Below are positions 48,450 to 60,369 of a DNA stretch of 64,000 nt, piece after piece. Position numbers and translations under genes: made by a program. The stretch comes from Seiridium cupressi. Taxonomy: Eukaryota; Ascomycota; Sordariomycetes; Amphisphaeriales; Sporocadaceae. The stretch's first letter is position 1, and each line of letters starts with the position of its first letter. The stretch lies in assembly GCA_036674765.1 (NCBI GenBank), contig JARVKI010000085.1, positions 124,001 to 188,000 of the forward strand, given 5' to 3'. The notes beneath the pieces were generated by a model, which was not told the DNA's origin, did not search any database, and saw only the letters and a list, made by a program, of their open reading frames with translations.

Positions 48450-51400
48450 GACCTCGTCTTGATCGCGAGTTAATTATTGGAGGTGTTCGCTCTGATGTTG
48501 GCTCTCGGAAGGTCATCTTTCTCCCTGTCTGGGAAACAATCGGCATGGTTTCCTCGCACCGTCACCTGGTGCACCGGCGCAACCGCCAGATCCTCTCGGG
48601 TCAACCCCGCGACCTCTTCCCTGGTGGAGTCCGGCTCTTCTCCTACTCTGCTCCTGCACTTGACGTCGGGCTCCACACCATCGATATTTCGCAAACCATA
48701 TCTGCAACCCCGAAATGGCCGTATGGTGACCCAACTAAGAATTGACGCGTGGAGAAGATTGAGGGCGCGGCCCAGACCTTCTTTGTCGTTGGTCTTAAGT
48801 TCAATCTGCCTCCCGGCAGTGTTGACTCGGTCTTCCCAGTACCCGGCGCCAATGCAGAGGTCAACGTCCTACCGCACATTGTGCTGAAAGACCCCCATCT
48901 TCCGTGGGGGCGGGAACTCACCTGCATTGCTCAGAACGAGGACAAGGGTGATGAGCATCACCGCACACCATGGCTGGCCCTTCTGGTGTTCACCGTGCCT
49001 GAGCTACATGTTGAACCGAACGACGTCAAGAGTATTACAGCCCGTCTTCCTCCAGACGTCAAAAAGGAACAGACACTTATGCGCTGCGGATGCGGACTCG
49101 CGACACTCTTCTGCTCGACGGCATTACTAATGCCATCTCATATGATAAAGACGAAGATGGTCTTGATGCAGCAGAGCCAGTCGACGTGGTGCTTCTAGAG
49201 CCGGACCTTTTCACCGCCCTCTTCAGCGAGGACAATGGTGGTGGTGTTGGGCAAGGCCTCTGCACGTCCAAATACAAGCATCTCGCTCACGTTCGGGAGA
49301 CAGCCACAGATGGAATGGCCGTTGCAGGCAATGTTGAAGACAATGAAAACGACCCAAGTTTATTCAGCGTTGTCGTGTCGCCTCGTACATCTGTGATCGG
49401 CGCTGATGTGCCTACGACGACCATCGTTCATCTTGTCTCTCTGGCCATGAAACCCAGATTGTCCTTGCCCTTCCCCAAGGGCCAGCGTATGGCGGTCCTA
49501 AGCTTGTACAGCTGGACCTACACATGTCTGCCGTCTAAGAACTTCACCAACTCTTCGACAGCCTGGTGAATCTCGGCAAGAATCTGAAGGTGCTACAACC
49601 CCAGATGCCGCCTGATTCGGCGAAACAGGACGAAAACCTACAGCGCGAGCCACCCTTCGAGGATGACAAGATAGCTTCGTTGATCACGAGACGTCAAATG
49701 GACGGTTATATCATCGTGCGGCATCAGATGGTGAGCGGTGAGGTAACAGCTTCAATTACACGCGGTCCGCTCACGCCGACGTACGTCCCACACCCTCTAC
49801 GCAAAGGTTTCATGCAAAGCAATTTTGGTACGGATCTACAGATCTTGGACCCTGATCTTTCACTCATGGACCTCACCTACTGCAGCGCCTGGCAGCTAGG
49901 TAAGACACTGGCCATGGCCGACCAGGCCTTTTCCACCGCCTTGGCCCGTCTCCGCAACGCCATCCACAGCCAAGCGCTGTCGGCCTCTAAGAAAGAGGAT
50001 CATGCGGCGCTGGGCGCATATCGCTCGCGTAGCAAGACGGCCGGTGACATGTTGGAACTAACGCGTGACCCCAACAAGCTAAACACAGCACTTCACCAGG
50101 GAGGTAGCTCCGCCACGGCCTTCGATATCAACCGCTGGCATCACGCCGACAGGACAGGAGATGGGCTTGCACAAGATGCAACCGCGGCCGCAGCCCAATA
50201 TGACTTGGCAAGCGATGGGCATCTCTACAACGAGTACAGCATGCCCAATAGCCCGGACTACGCCCACGTCTACTCCTGGGTGCTCGACAAAGTTCACCTC
50301 GGCAACGTGCCCGCCCACTACTTGATTCCTGACCCTTCCTACCTGCCTGAGGAGACGCTGCGTTTCTTCCACGTTGACGAAAACTGGACAGACGCCCTGA
50401 TCGATGGGGCCCTCAGTCTAGCCAGCCACCGGGGCGCCGAGCCTGAGAAGGATTATGATCGCACGGCCATCAAGGACGCCATCAACGCGCGTCTCAACAC
50501 CTCCGACGAGGCTCTAGGCGGATGGCATGTGCAGATGCCCAAGTACGGCTTCCTACTGCGTTCCCAGCTTATAGTGCAGTTCCCTGACCTGTCCGTCACG
50601 GTACGCTTCTCTACAAAGCGTCCCGAGTCCATGAATAGCAATATCAGCCCTACACCCTCACAGGCGCCCATTCTCGTCCAGAAGCTGTTGCCTCCAGACA
50701 CCATTCTCTGTCTCTTCGATTGCGCGCCACCTGGCCTTGCCCGCATTACCTTTACTCTACCACCGCACCAGCAGCGTTTTCTGATTGGCCAAACGCTCAC
50801 TGAGGATCAGCTGACGGTGCTGTACAAGAAGATCAGCACGACGTCGGGCTATGTACCCAGCGAACCCGGACAGGGCCTTGGTAGTCGTGTCTTCGACAAG
50901 AACTCGGCTGACCCAGCGCCGCCATTTGATTGGAGGCTTCGGACGATGCATGTTAGAAACTATGGCCAGCAGCTCATCGATATCTTGAGGGATTCGGATG
51001 ACATGATGGAGCACGGAAAGCACTTGTTTGGAGACACATTCATCACTTCGGCCGTCATGGCGCTACAGCTGAACGACCCTATTCTGCAGTTTGTTGTTGG
51101 CGATCTAAACAAGACCTCGCCAGATTCCCCGGGGCTACGATTCCAGCTCAGCACACCACCTGGGTGATCCCTGCATCCCCCACCTCTACCTTGCCCTAAG
51201 TCTATGGTCCCTAGATGCAAGGCACTCTTCCGTCCACGCGCACCCTCCCCCCCATCGCGAGGCCGAACTCGTGGCGCAGCACGCGGCGAATATAGGGATA
51301 CAAAAACAAAGCGAATCCATGGCTTCTGCCTCCCTGCGTATCCGAAATCCTGCCACCCCGACCACTATGATGGCCCAGCCAGCGTTCGACTTCAAGATTT

Positions 51401-51770
51401 ACCCCGTCCGCCGGCGCGACTGCATACCCAGCAACATTAAACTAGCTATAGAACTGATCTTCAGCATCCGCCAGTCGGAGCCAGCACCGTTCCTCACCAA
51501 CCTTGTTAAACTGGTCGTCGCCGTTCCCCATGGCAAGGTCCCCGCCAGTGCCAAAATCTCTCCGCCCCTGTCCGCATCTCGATGGCTCGCACCATCGGCA
51601 GCAATAAGAAGACGAAGTCACCACCCAAGACCTCAGACGACCCATTCATCCCGCTTGTGAGCGAAAAGCCGGACCCGCCAATGCCGATCATGCTATTCAA
51701 TCATGCGCTTCAATATCATCAACCACTGGGGCTATGTCAGAGTCGATCCGGTATCGGATCGCAGTCGTGT
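48450..51770 (+). pseudogene. Broken partner gene of DUF6603 (long uncharacterised protein)
   Basis: Coding text starts near 48450-48600 (RQILSGQPRDLFPGGVRLFS), with an in-frame TGA at 48744-48746. It continues QTFFVVGLKFNLPPGSVDSV, then a conserved-looking VLPHIVLKDPHLPWGRE and PWLALLVFTVPELHV. Frameshifts occur near 49070 and 49530. A clean stretch of over 500 codons, 49566-51167, has MDGYIIVRHQMVSGEVTAS, DLSLMDLTYCSAWQLGKTLA and GEPGQGLGSR-like text. The C-terminal part (PAFDFKIYPVRRRDCIPSNI, LVKLVVAVPHGKVP) continues in other frames to about 51760. No introns are needed. I do not recognise a characterised domain. The long exonless layout and the pairing with DUF6603 suggest acquisition as a two-gene unit, an inference only. 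Confidence 0.6.
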
Positions 51771-52784
51771 ATATTAGGGTTGCCTCCCCCCTTATTCGAT
51801 AGAAGGCAGAGGTCAGCGTGCCAATATTTAGCCCCTAGCACTCCCTGCGACAACCTTATCTGACAGGCACACCCGAAGAGGGACTTGAGAATCATCTTGT
51901 CCTGGAGGTGATTCCACATGCAGCGGCCGGCGTGAACGTCGCCGTAGTATGTGACGCAAGCTTTTGATGAGCGGTGCCGACATTGCGGAATATGAGTGAC
52001 GGGAGCCGCTGCAGCCGTGGGTACATTTAGTACAGTACTATGCAAAGTATGAAGAGACGCCATAACGGGACGGCACGAGCGTGGTGATGAAAGCGGATCC
52101 GAAACTGAGTGAGTAAGGGTGATGCGGGATGGAAGTAGGTAACGATACCATTTATATTCTATTTCTAGTCATAATAAAGCGTTTCTCTTTCACCTCAGGC
52201 GTTGAAATTTGTGATTATCAAAATTTCAGGCAGGCCTCTCGGTAATGTAGTCCGGAACGGAGATACTCTTCCGCTGAACAGGGGAAGGTCTCACTGATCA
52301 CCGTGGCCGGAGCCTCTGAGGATTTGGAATGCCTCGTGCGTGCAATTGTTTGGGAACTTGCCGTGGTCACATATGAATAGACGTGATCCAGCAGTAGAAG
52401 AGGATGTGGGCAAAATGAAAACTACCAGTTTCCAGTAGGAAACACCGCAGTTTTAAAAAACATTATTAAAGTATCAATCATCATAAAGGAAGGTTTTATG
52501 AGCGCTAGACCATAATGCCCACGTGGTTGGCTCTGGCAGGGCTATATTGGGAGACAACCGTCTAAACCTATAACATCATTATCACCTAATAAGACCACAC
52601 ATTGGCGTAGTGGCAACAGCACCTCTACTAGCTCCAATTCCATGTATTACATGTAGCATGTCGGTACTTTTCTACTCCGTGGAGGACTAGGAAATCCATG
52701 CTTCTTACCACATACAATCTTGGCCCGGAACAAAATGCACCAGGAAGCCTTTATTCCTCTTTGCCACGATATAAAATATGTAAG
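51771..52784. other. Intergenic region, nothing recognised
   Basis: Moderately AT-rich with no supported gene. No LTR ends or target duplications were found. Confidence 0.4.
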
Positions 52785-54403
52785 TTATGCACCTTTAATA
52801 TCCAAGAAACGTTCACTTCCAATATAATAACACACACAAGAGGAATTTATTGCTGATAGATCTTTCTTCTCTTCTACAGAGGCCGAGTTGCATCCTAAGT
52901 TTTGGAAGTGTCGAACAACTGTGGCTCTTACCAAACCTTGAATCCTGAGTATCTTTGACTGCGTCAATAAGTGTCCGTTCTGTTCCCTCCACATTGGTAA
53001 GTGACTCGTCATTAGTCTTAGGAGTGGACTCCTCGATATTTGACGCTACGTCTTCCGCCAATGCGTTAAGATCAAGATGCTTCCGGCTCTGATTCTATTC
53101 AAACAGATATTGAGCTAGCTCATCATGCCTAGACTGTCTGGCGCGCTGATACGGCATCAAGCTGCCCATCGCACAGATGTGTAGGTTGACGCCATCCGCG
53201 GCCAAGATTTTGACCACGTCTATCTTGTTGGCCTGGACAGCATAGTCGAGCTCCCGCAGTAACCAGCCGTCGTGAGCCTCGAACCGGGCTTGACGTTGTA
53301 GTAGGAAGCAAGCGCACTCCAGGCGGAAGCATCCCTGCGTTGCTAAGTTGAGGATACTGCAGCCTATCTATTCCAAACGGATGCCACCCTCTTCGATATC
53401 GTGGTCTCTTGCATGAAATTCGGGTGACTGTCCATAGCCATCCAGTGTGGTCGTCATTGGTTCCACTCCAGAGCCTCCCAGGACTCGGCTCGCTACCATA
53501 CCGCACTCCATCCACTTGGCCAAACCATACAGCAATATTGCAAGGCCAAGCAGTACTGCCAAGCTTGAGTAGAGCACAAGGAGGATGAAGTAATACCATA
53601 TAGACCGACGCCATAAAAGATACCATGTTGCAAGGCTGAACTCGCTGAAGGTAACAAGACTGAATGCTATATAAAAGTATATCCTGGTTGTTATTCGAGA
53701 ATTGACTTCCTTGACAGACGATATCATATAAAATGAGAACAAAGCACCAAAGAGCTACAATACATAGGATCAGCCAACTATTCCCCGAACACGCTTGGTG
53801 GTTAATCGTGCGGTTTTCTGCACCAGAGGTGGGAGTAGTTAAGGGAAGAACATTTTTCGGCGCTGCGTTATGCCAGGCATGGAATGAAGCGGGAACACAT
53901 ACCCGCGTTATGAGATATATGTTCCAGAGGGCAATTGATGGTGGCAGTTTCCCATGGCGTATAATTAGAACTAGGTCTTCGATCGATGAATGTATCAGCG
54001 CAAATGCAAACCAGATACTGTAGGCAGAGATTAACCAAGGGAACCGTGAGTAGAAATATGGTATTTCCAAAGCGAATGGTCCCAGTGGGTGAAATCTGCA
54101 TTGGTCAGAATAAGTGTGTCTAGCAGCGGAATGGAGTCGAGTTCTGGAAAGAACCCACAGGTGCCTAGCGATCATGTCAAATGATCTGAAAATACCAGCA
54201 AAGTCATGGTCTATACGCCAGGTTCCAAAGAAAATAAACCAGTAGATGCTGTGCGTGCTCATGATGGTTGATAGTACACCCGACAGGACTCCCAACCTAG
54301 GCATCTGCTGATTAGTATTTATCTCGTACGCAAGTGAGAAGCTGTTACCATTGCGCTGGAATGGCCGTTGAAGCGTCAGCTTGGGTGTGCTTTTCATGAT
54401 CAT
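52785..54403 (-). pseudogene. Multi-pass membrane protein with long cytosolic tail, two in-frame TAG codons
   Basis: Start at 54403. A likely 63-bp intron lies at 54096-54158 (GTGGGT...GCAG), and a 148-bp intron at 53755-53902 joins IYLITR to LFGALFSFYMI. Five hydrophobic helices follow or precede: STIMSTHSIYWFIFF, PWLISAYSIWFAFALI, LFGALFSFYMI, IYFYIAFSLVTFSEFSL and YFILLVLYSSLAVLLGLAIL. The frame then continues without change past TAG at 53370-53368 and TAG at 53097-53095. It includes an ankyrin-like helix pair (LRELDYAVQANKIDVVKILA) and an acidic stretch (DVASNIEESTPKTNDESLTN). A GTAAGA intron near 52864-52919 precedes a final exon ending at 52785. Both stops fit CAG-to-TAG. Divergent from the HET gene, 374 bp apart. 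Function unknown. Confidence 0.6.
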
Positions 54404-54777
54404 GGCGGCTCACTCGGGTTCCGTAAGCGGAGGTCCTTCTTGAAGCTGCTTGCGAAGTTCATCGTCGCGGTGGGGTTTGAAACGATGGTAATCGTTCCCT
54501 CAGCAGTGCGATAGGGCTTCGAAGGCAGTAAATCATGTGAAGATATCAATATCGTCACTAAATGACACGGTAGTTCAATCGAGCAAGGGCAAAGGAAGGA
54601 GGGTAGAAGCCTGCGACTGATAAGCTCGGGGGCTGAGTGGCATAGCCTTGCTCAGCCCTGTGTAACCCTTCCGAAGCGCCGCCCCCTCCCGCAGTTGATT
54701 TGCCACCAACGGTCACTGGCTGATTTCCATCCCAGCGGGCTTCCACGGGCTCACTTAGAATTTCTCATTTTGAATGA
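54404..54777. promoter_or_regulatory. Shared upstream region of the membrane gene and the HET gene
   Basis: 374 bp between divergent starts. It contains an upstream ATG at 54774-54776, four bases before the HET start, opening a five-codon frame (MNEGE, stop at 54789-54791) that overlaps the HET start in another frame. Confidence 0.5.
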
Positions 54778-56805
54778 ATGAAGGAGAATAGCGCGTCAAT
54801 ATATCAGCCTCTTGGCAATAACTCGCTTCGTCTTCTCTTCATCAAACCAGCACATTCTGACGAGCAGATAGAATGCGCGTTGGTAACAATAGACCAGATT
54901 GATGAAGCACCCGAGTTCGAGGCTGTCTCCTACGTGTGGGGACAAGAGAAATCGCCGATCCCGATAATATGCAATGGGGTTCGAAAGACGGTAACTCAGA
55001 ATCTTGCCAATGCACTGACGAAATTGCGCCCGCTCCCCAATTGGGGTTCAGTTCTCACATGGTCCAAGGAGCATCGACTTCATTCGAGCCGCAATGTGTG
55101 GCGTCACTTCGCTCGCAACAGAAATGAAGACCAGGAGGACAAGACGTCGCTACAGACGGCCGTCTGGATTGATGCAATCTGCATAAATCAAGAGGACGCA
55201 TCAGAAAGAGCGAATCAGGTCAAACTCATGGGCAGAATCTTCCAAAGGGCGCACACTGTTAAGATCTGGTTGAGAGATGAACTGTCGCGACGTGGTCCAG
55301 TTCCTGACACCTCTTCGAACTCACGTTGGACGCTCGTACAGAATCACAATGCGTCTGATCATCTCCGGTATCACGTGGATATGCCGATCGTCCTTTCATT
55401 CATTGCACAGGCTTTGAGAAACCTCCAAGGTCAACCGAACAATCTAGTTACGCTTAGGCCCATCAACGACCTGCAGCACCGGAACATGATATATGGGCTC
55501 CCCCCACCATCAGGGGTGGAATGGAGCATCCTGAGAGACTTCTTATCAAACCCATGGTTTACCAGAGTATGGGTGGTACAGGAAGTCGTGTTGGCAAGAC
55601 GGGCAGTGGCGATATTGGGCGATTGGCACGTAGACTGGTCTGCCCTGGGACAGGCTGCATCTTGGTATACTGCAAAGGGATTCGCCTTGCCCCGATCATT
55701 GAAGAATCCATTATATAGCGACAACGATTTTCTTCCCGTTTCGGACGCAGCTATACTTTGGGAGACTCAGATGATTCCTACCAAACGACTGCCTCTTCTG
55801 AGTCTTCTCAAAGACTTTAGATTACGGCACGCTACTCAGGACATTGACAAATTGTACGCGACCTTGGGACTTGCAGAACAGAGCACGTTATCCCACACCA
55901 ACGAATTGCACATGCTCCTGCAGCCAAACTACGGAAACTCTGTCGAAACGGTTTATCGTGATGTTGCCAGATTTTTGACCATTGAGCACGGCTCAGTCCT
56001 GGTTCTTGCCCATGTAGATAGGACTCCAACCGAGACACCTGGCTGGCCGTCCTGGGTCCCTGATTGGCGTCATGTCAAGAGATCAACAGAGATCTGGAAT
56101 GCTCTAGAACAAGAAGCATGCCAGGCTGATAATGACGAACCTCTGAGCATGGGAATAGGGCAAGACGAGAACAGCTTGATACTACAGGGAGTTAAGGCTG
56201 ATGCAGTTCGTGCTTATGGCGACAGATTAGACAACTATGGGCTTGGCCATGTAACCCAACCGTCAGAGCAACAATTCGTCATGGCTGCCTGGCAACTGGT
56301 GACTCAACGTCGGCAAACCGTGAACCGAGGAGGCGACCTTGCATCATGGGAGACACTGCAAACCTTTCTTGTCACCTTGACAGCGGGCCTTCTGTGTCAT
56401 GATGGGAGGGCAGTAGACCACGATGAAGAGTTTTTGGCAGACGCAGTAGCATGGTTCAGAGTGTTCATTGGCGGGTACATCCCAAGTAATCACAACAAGC
56501 AAAAGCCATGGATGAAACGAAGAAGACCTGATCCGGGACACTTCCACGAGGCTTTCGCACGCGCTTGTTTGAACAGGCGATTCTTCACAACACGGGAAGG
56601 CTTTGTTGGAATTGGCCCAGATTCGATGAAGGAAGGTGACGAAGTAGTCATCTTGTTCGGGGCAAAGGCTCCATTCCTGGTAAGAGGCGTGGGTTCGCGA
56701 TGGCATTTGGTGGGAGAATGTTATATTTCAGGTCTGATGAGTGGAGAAGGTGTGGTGCGATGGAAAACATCTGGCCAAGAAAGTGTCCTTTTTGAATTAT
56801 GTTAG
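54778..56805 (+). CDS. HET-domain protein (heterokaryon incompatibility type)
   Basis: Single exon, 675 residues, no lesion. The HET domain covers about residues 35-270, with its three conserved blocks: FEAVSYVWG near 47, WIDAICINQEDASERANQVK near 135, and NPWFTRVWVVQE near 260. The C-terminal region ends with the usual FFTTREGFVGIGP...GDEVVILFGAKAPFLVRG module found in many long HET proteins. Family knowledge: HET proteins trigger cell death when incompatible strains fuse and are viewed as fungal innate-immunity effectors; the HET domain is related to TIR-like NADase folds. No NACHT or repeat domain is attached. It is the only intact gene between 44 kb and the retroelement. A short overlapping upstream frame could damp translation. 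Confidence 0.93.
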   Translation: MKENSASIYQPLGNNSLRLLFIKPAHSDEQIECALVTIDQIDEAPEFEAVSYVWGQEKSPIPIICNGVRKTVTQNLANALTKLRPLPNWGSVLTWSKEHRLHSSRNVWRHFARNRNEDQEDKTSLQTAVWIDAICINQEDASERANQVKLMGRIFQRAHTVKIWLRDELSRRGPVPDTSSNSRWTLVQNHNASDHLRYHVDMPIVLSFIAQALRNLQGQPNNLVTLRPINDLQHRNMIYGLPPPSGVEWSILRDFLSNPWFTRVWVVQEVVLARRAVAILGDWHVDWSALGQAASWYTAKGFALPRSLKNPLYSDNDFLPVSDAAILWETQMIPTKRLPLLSLLKDFRLRHATQDIDKLYATLGLAEQSTLSHTNELHMLLQPNYGNSVETVYRDVARFLTIEHGSVLVLAHVDRTPTETPGWPSWVPDWRHVKRSTEIWNALEQEACQADNDEPLSMGIGQDENSLILQGVKADAVRAYGDRLDNYGLGHVTQPSEQQFVMAAWQLVTQRRQTVNRGGDLASWETLQTFLVTLTAGLLCHDGRAVDHDEEFLADAVAWFRVFIGGYIPSNHNKQKPWMKRRRPDPGHFHEAFARACLNRRFFTTREGFVGIGPDSMKEGDEVVILFGAKAPFLVRGVGSRWHLVGECYISGLMSGEGVVRWKTSGQESVLFELC

Positions 56806-57039
56806 ATAACCCCAAATGTCGGATAGCCAGGTATAGATTTTTCAGGCAATATAACTGACTTACAATCATGAATGCCACGAGGGAATGTGAGTAAAGGAAC
56901 GCACATGCCGACGCAGGGTATCAGGCATAAATGTTGACCCATGCGCAAAAGCCCCAGGTCCATGTTTGCTGTGTATTCAATCTGGATCTGTCGGAGAGCT
57001 TATTTTTCCTCTTCTATACTTGGTCGTACAAGCTAACGA
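56806..57039. other. Short spacer between the HET gene and RIP-mutated DNA
   Basis: Normal base composition that changes sharply to extreme AT near 57040-57060. Confidence 0.6.
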
Positions 57040-58899
57040 AGGTGCCCGTAACGCGGGTATACTTTTTTTAGCCTTTTATACAGCCCGATTAGCCTTATTT
57101 AATTAGTAAATTCCACTCGATAATTTAATATAAATCTTAAATAAGATTAAATAAAGCGTGTAAATTAAATTAAAAAAGTTTTATTTAATATAATTATAAA
57201 TTTTACAATTTTTAATAATAAAGTTAATTTAAATAAAGTTAATACGTATTAAAGTTTTATTTTTTAATATTTAAAGTTTTGCTTTTTATTAATTAATTTT
57301 TAATTTTTTTTAATTTAAAATATATATTCGGTAAGTTTTAACCTTTATTTAATTACGTATATACCTTTTTAAATTAAATAAATAATATTTTTAAACGTTT
57401 AAAATTAATTTTTATTAAATTCCGCTTTTTACGTTTTTTTAAACTTTATTCGCGCGAATTGCGATTTTTTTACGTTTTTACCTTTTTACGCGTAATTTTT
57501 ACGTAAATTACCTTTTTTATAATTTTATATTAACCTTTATTCTTTCTTTTTAAAATACGTTTAATAATAATACTTTTTTATAAATAAAATATAACGGGTT
57601 TTATTATTAAATTATCGGGGTTTTTCATTATTTTTTATATATTTTTAAATTTAAATAATATTTAACGGTTTAAATCGTAAATTTTCGCGGTTTTTATAAT
57701 AATAATTAAAATTAAATAATTTATTAAAGTTTTAATTTTAACTTAATTAAAAAAAGTAAATAAAAAACTAATCGCTTTTAAAAAAACTTATTATAACGAA
57801 TATATTATTATTAAAATAAACTTTAAGATAATATATTAATAAAGTATATAATATAAAATAAAAATATTAAATCTTAAAAATAAAAATATAATCGTTAAAA
57901 TTTAATAAGCCTTATTTTTAAATAAATAAATATTTAAATTAATTATTAAAATAATAACTATTTATATAAAAAAGATTTATTATATATATATTTTTTTACT
58001 TTTTTATTAATTTTATTTTATTTATATTTATTTAATAAATAAAATTAATTATAATTAATATTAATTAATAAGTTTTATTAATTATTATTAATCTTTTAAC
58101 TTTAATTAATTCTTATTATTTATTTTATTTTTACCGGTTTAATATTTAATATATTTACTTTTTATATAACCGTATTTATTTATCCTTTTTTCGCTGGCTT
58201 AATTTATATTTATAAAATAACGTTTATTCCGTTCCGGTCTTTTTCCAGCTTATATTCGTAATATTAAGTTTCTTTTTTTTAACTTAACCTTTTAAGTTTA
58301 AAGTTTTATAAATAAGTCGCTATCGCTTATTTGGATTTTTAGTAAATTTCCTTCCTTTTTACGTTTTATAATATATAATTATTATATTTAATCGTATTTA
58401 AAAGTAAAAGAAAAGTTCTTTATCGCTTAATTTTACCGTTTATCGTTATTTTTTTATAAATTCTTTTAATAAGTTTAATTTTCAAATTATATTTTATACC
58501 CGTTATTTTCGTCGCGATTAAAAGTATATAATAATAAAAGGTTTAACGAAATATAAAAAATGCATTCGTATTAATTATTTTTATAATAATAACAGGGTTT
58601 TAGTTTTTTTTTCAAGTATATTATAAAAGAATATCGTTAATTAATACGGGAAGAATAAGCCGCCGAAGGTTACTTTTTAGTTTTTTAATAATAAACGAAC
58701 AAAGTTATTTTAAAGCTGGTTCGTTTACGGAAATAGCGTGATTTTATTCGTACGAAGGGTGCCAAGTTAATCCGTCGGGGTTTTCGGTTTTTAAACGAGT
58801 TTAAAAAGTAAAAACGTGCGGAGTTAAAAGCCGCGATCGCTGCGTAATTATATAAAGCTATCGGTATCGTGGATTAAAACGCCGTAGGTTTATTTTTTA

Positions 58900-60330
58900 A
58901 TTTTTTAGGCGGCTCCTTAGATTTTAAAAATATTATTTAAAAGCGGTATAACTTTTAATATACTTTTTAAATTTTTAAATATTTTCTTTAAATAAATAAT
59001 CTTTTTATTTAATTAAATATTAAAGGTTTTTGCCTTTTTTATAATATTTTAATATTTCTTTTATTTTATATTTTTATTAATTAGTTTTTATTTTTAATAT
59101 TATATCGATTTTAACGTTTTTAAATGTTAATTTAAATAAAAATATATATATAATAAAGTAGTTTCGTATTATTTTTAATAATAATAACTTAAAGTTAATT
59201 TTTAAAATAATTTTATCGATTTTAAATGGTTTAAGTTTTTTAAAATCGAGTTTATTATTAAATCGCTTTATTTTAATATTTTTACGTAATAAATAAACTT
59301 TATTTCCTTTTATAAAGGTTAATTTTTTAATCTTTTTTTTATTATAATATTATTTTATTCGTTATTAAAAAAATAAAAGTTTTTATTATAAGGATTATTA
59401 TAATAATTAAAGTTTATCGATATATTTAATAATTTTAAGCGTTTATTCGTTATAAAACGGTTTTTTAATAATATTAAAGTTATATTTAAAATTAACGTAA
59501 AATAATAATATTTTAATAAGCTCGCTAATCGCGTTATTATAAGCGAATTACGTAATAAGTAATAATTATATTTAATTATTTTATTTATAATTAACGTAAT
59601 ATCGCAGGTATTATTTAAGTATTTAATTTACTCGTTTCGTTTATCCGTTTATTTAAAAGTAAAACGCCGTAAATAATTTATATTTAGTTTTTAATTATAA
59701 TATAAAGGATTATTAGAATTTTAACGTAAAAAGCTTATTTTTATCGGAAATAAATTCGTTTAATAGCTTATATTAATTAATTATAATTTTAAGGATAATA
59801 TAAGCGAGTTTTATAACGTCGCTTACTTTTTTATATAAGATAAAATATCCGTATTTCGTAAGTCGTTTTATAATAACGAGGATGTTATTATATTTTACGT
59901 TCGTTATTAATTCTTTTAATAACGGTAATTTAATAATAAAGTTTATAACGACCGATTTTTAAGCTTTATCGGGTAACGTTATTAATTATAATTCCTTATA
60001 TAATTTATATTAAAATATTTTAACTTTATTATAAAAATCGCAATTTTTAATAACTTTAAAAACGTATTATTTTAGTTTTTTATAATTAAAATATTATTAT
60101 ATCTTTTTAATAGTTTTAAATATTTTTATATATTTATTAAATAATAATACGTAATATTTTTAAATAAGTTTTTTTCGGAATTTTTTAAAAAGGTGCATTT
60201 TTTTTAATATATTAAAACCTTTATTTTTTAGTATTTTTTATTAATTTTCTCAACTTATATTTTTTATATAATTATACGGTTAGTAATATATAAATTTATA
60301 ATTAATATAAAGTTTCTTTCTTTATTAATT
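58900..60330 (-). pseudogene. Retrotransposon integrase relic
   Basis: Minus strand. LPDKA, stop (where Trp is expected), KSVVINFIIKLP at about 59922-59980 matches the start of the Ty3 integrase core. The first catalytic Asp (MDF in relatives) reads Asn. The upstream HHCC zinc-binding region (60000-60250) is present only as degraded text. The segment 58.6-58.9 kb is richer in CG and may be the 3' part of the element. Confidence 0.7.
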
Positions 60331-60369
60331 ATAAAGATAATATATATCTTTTTAAATGCTTTTTAAAAG

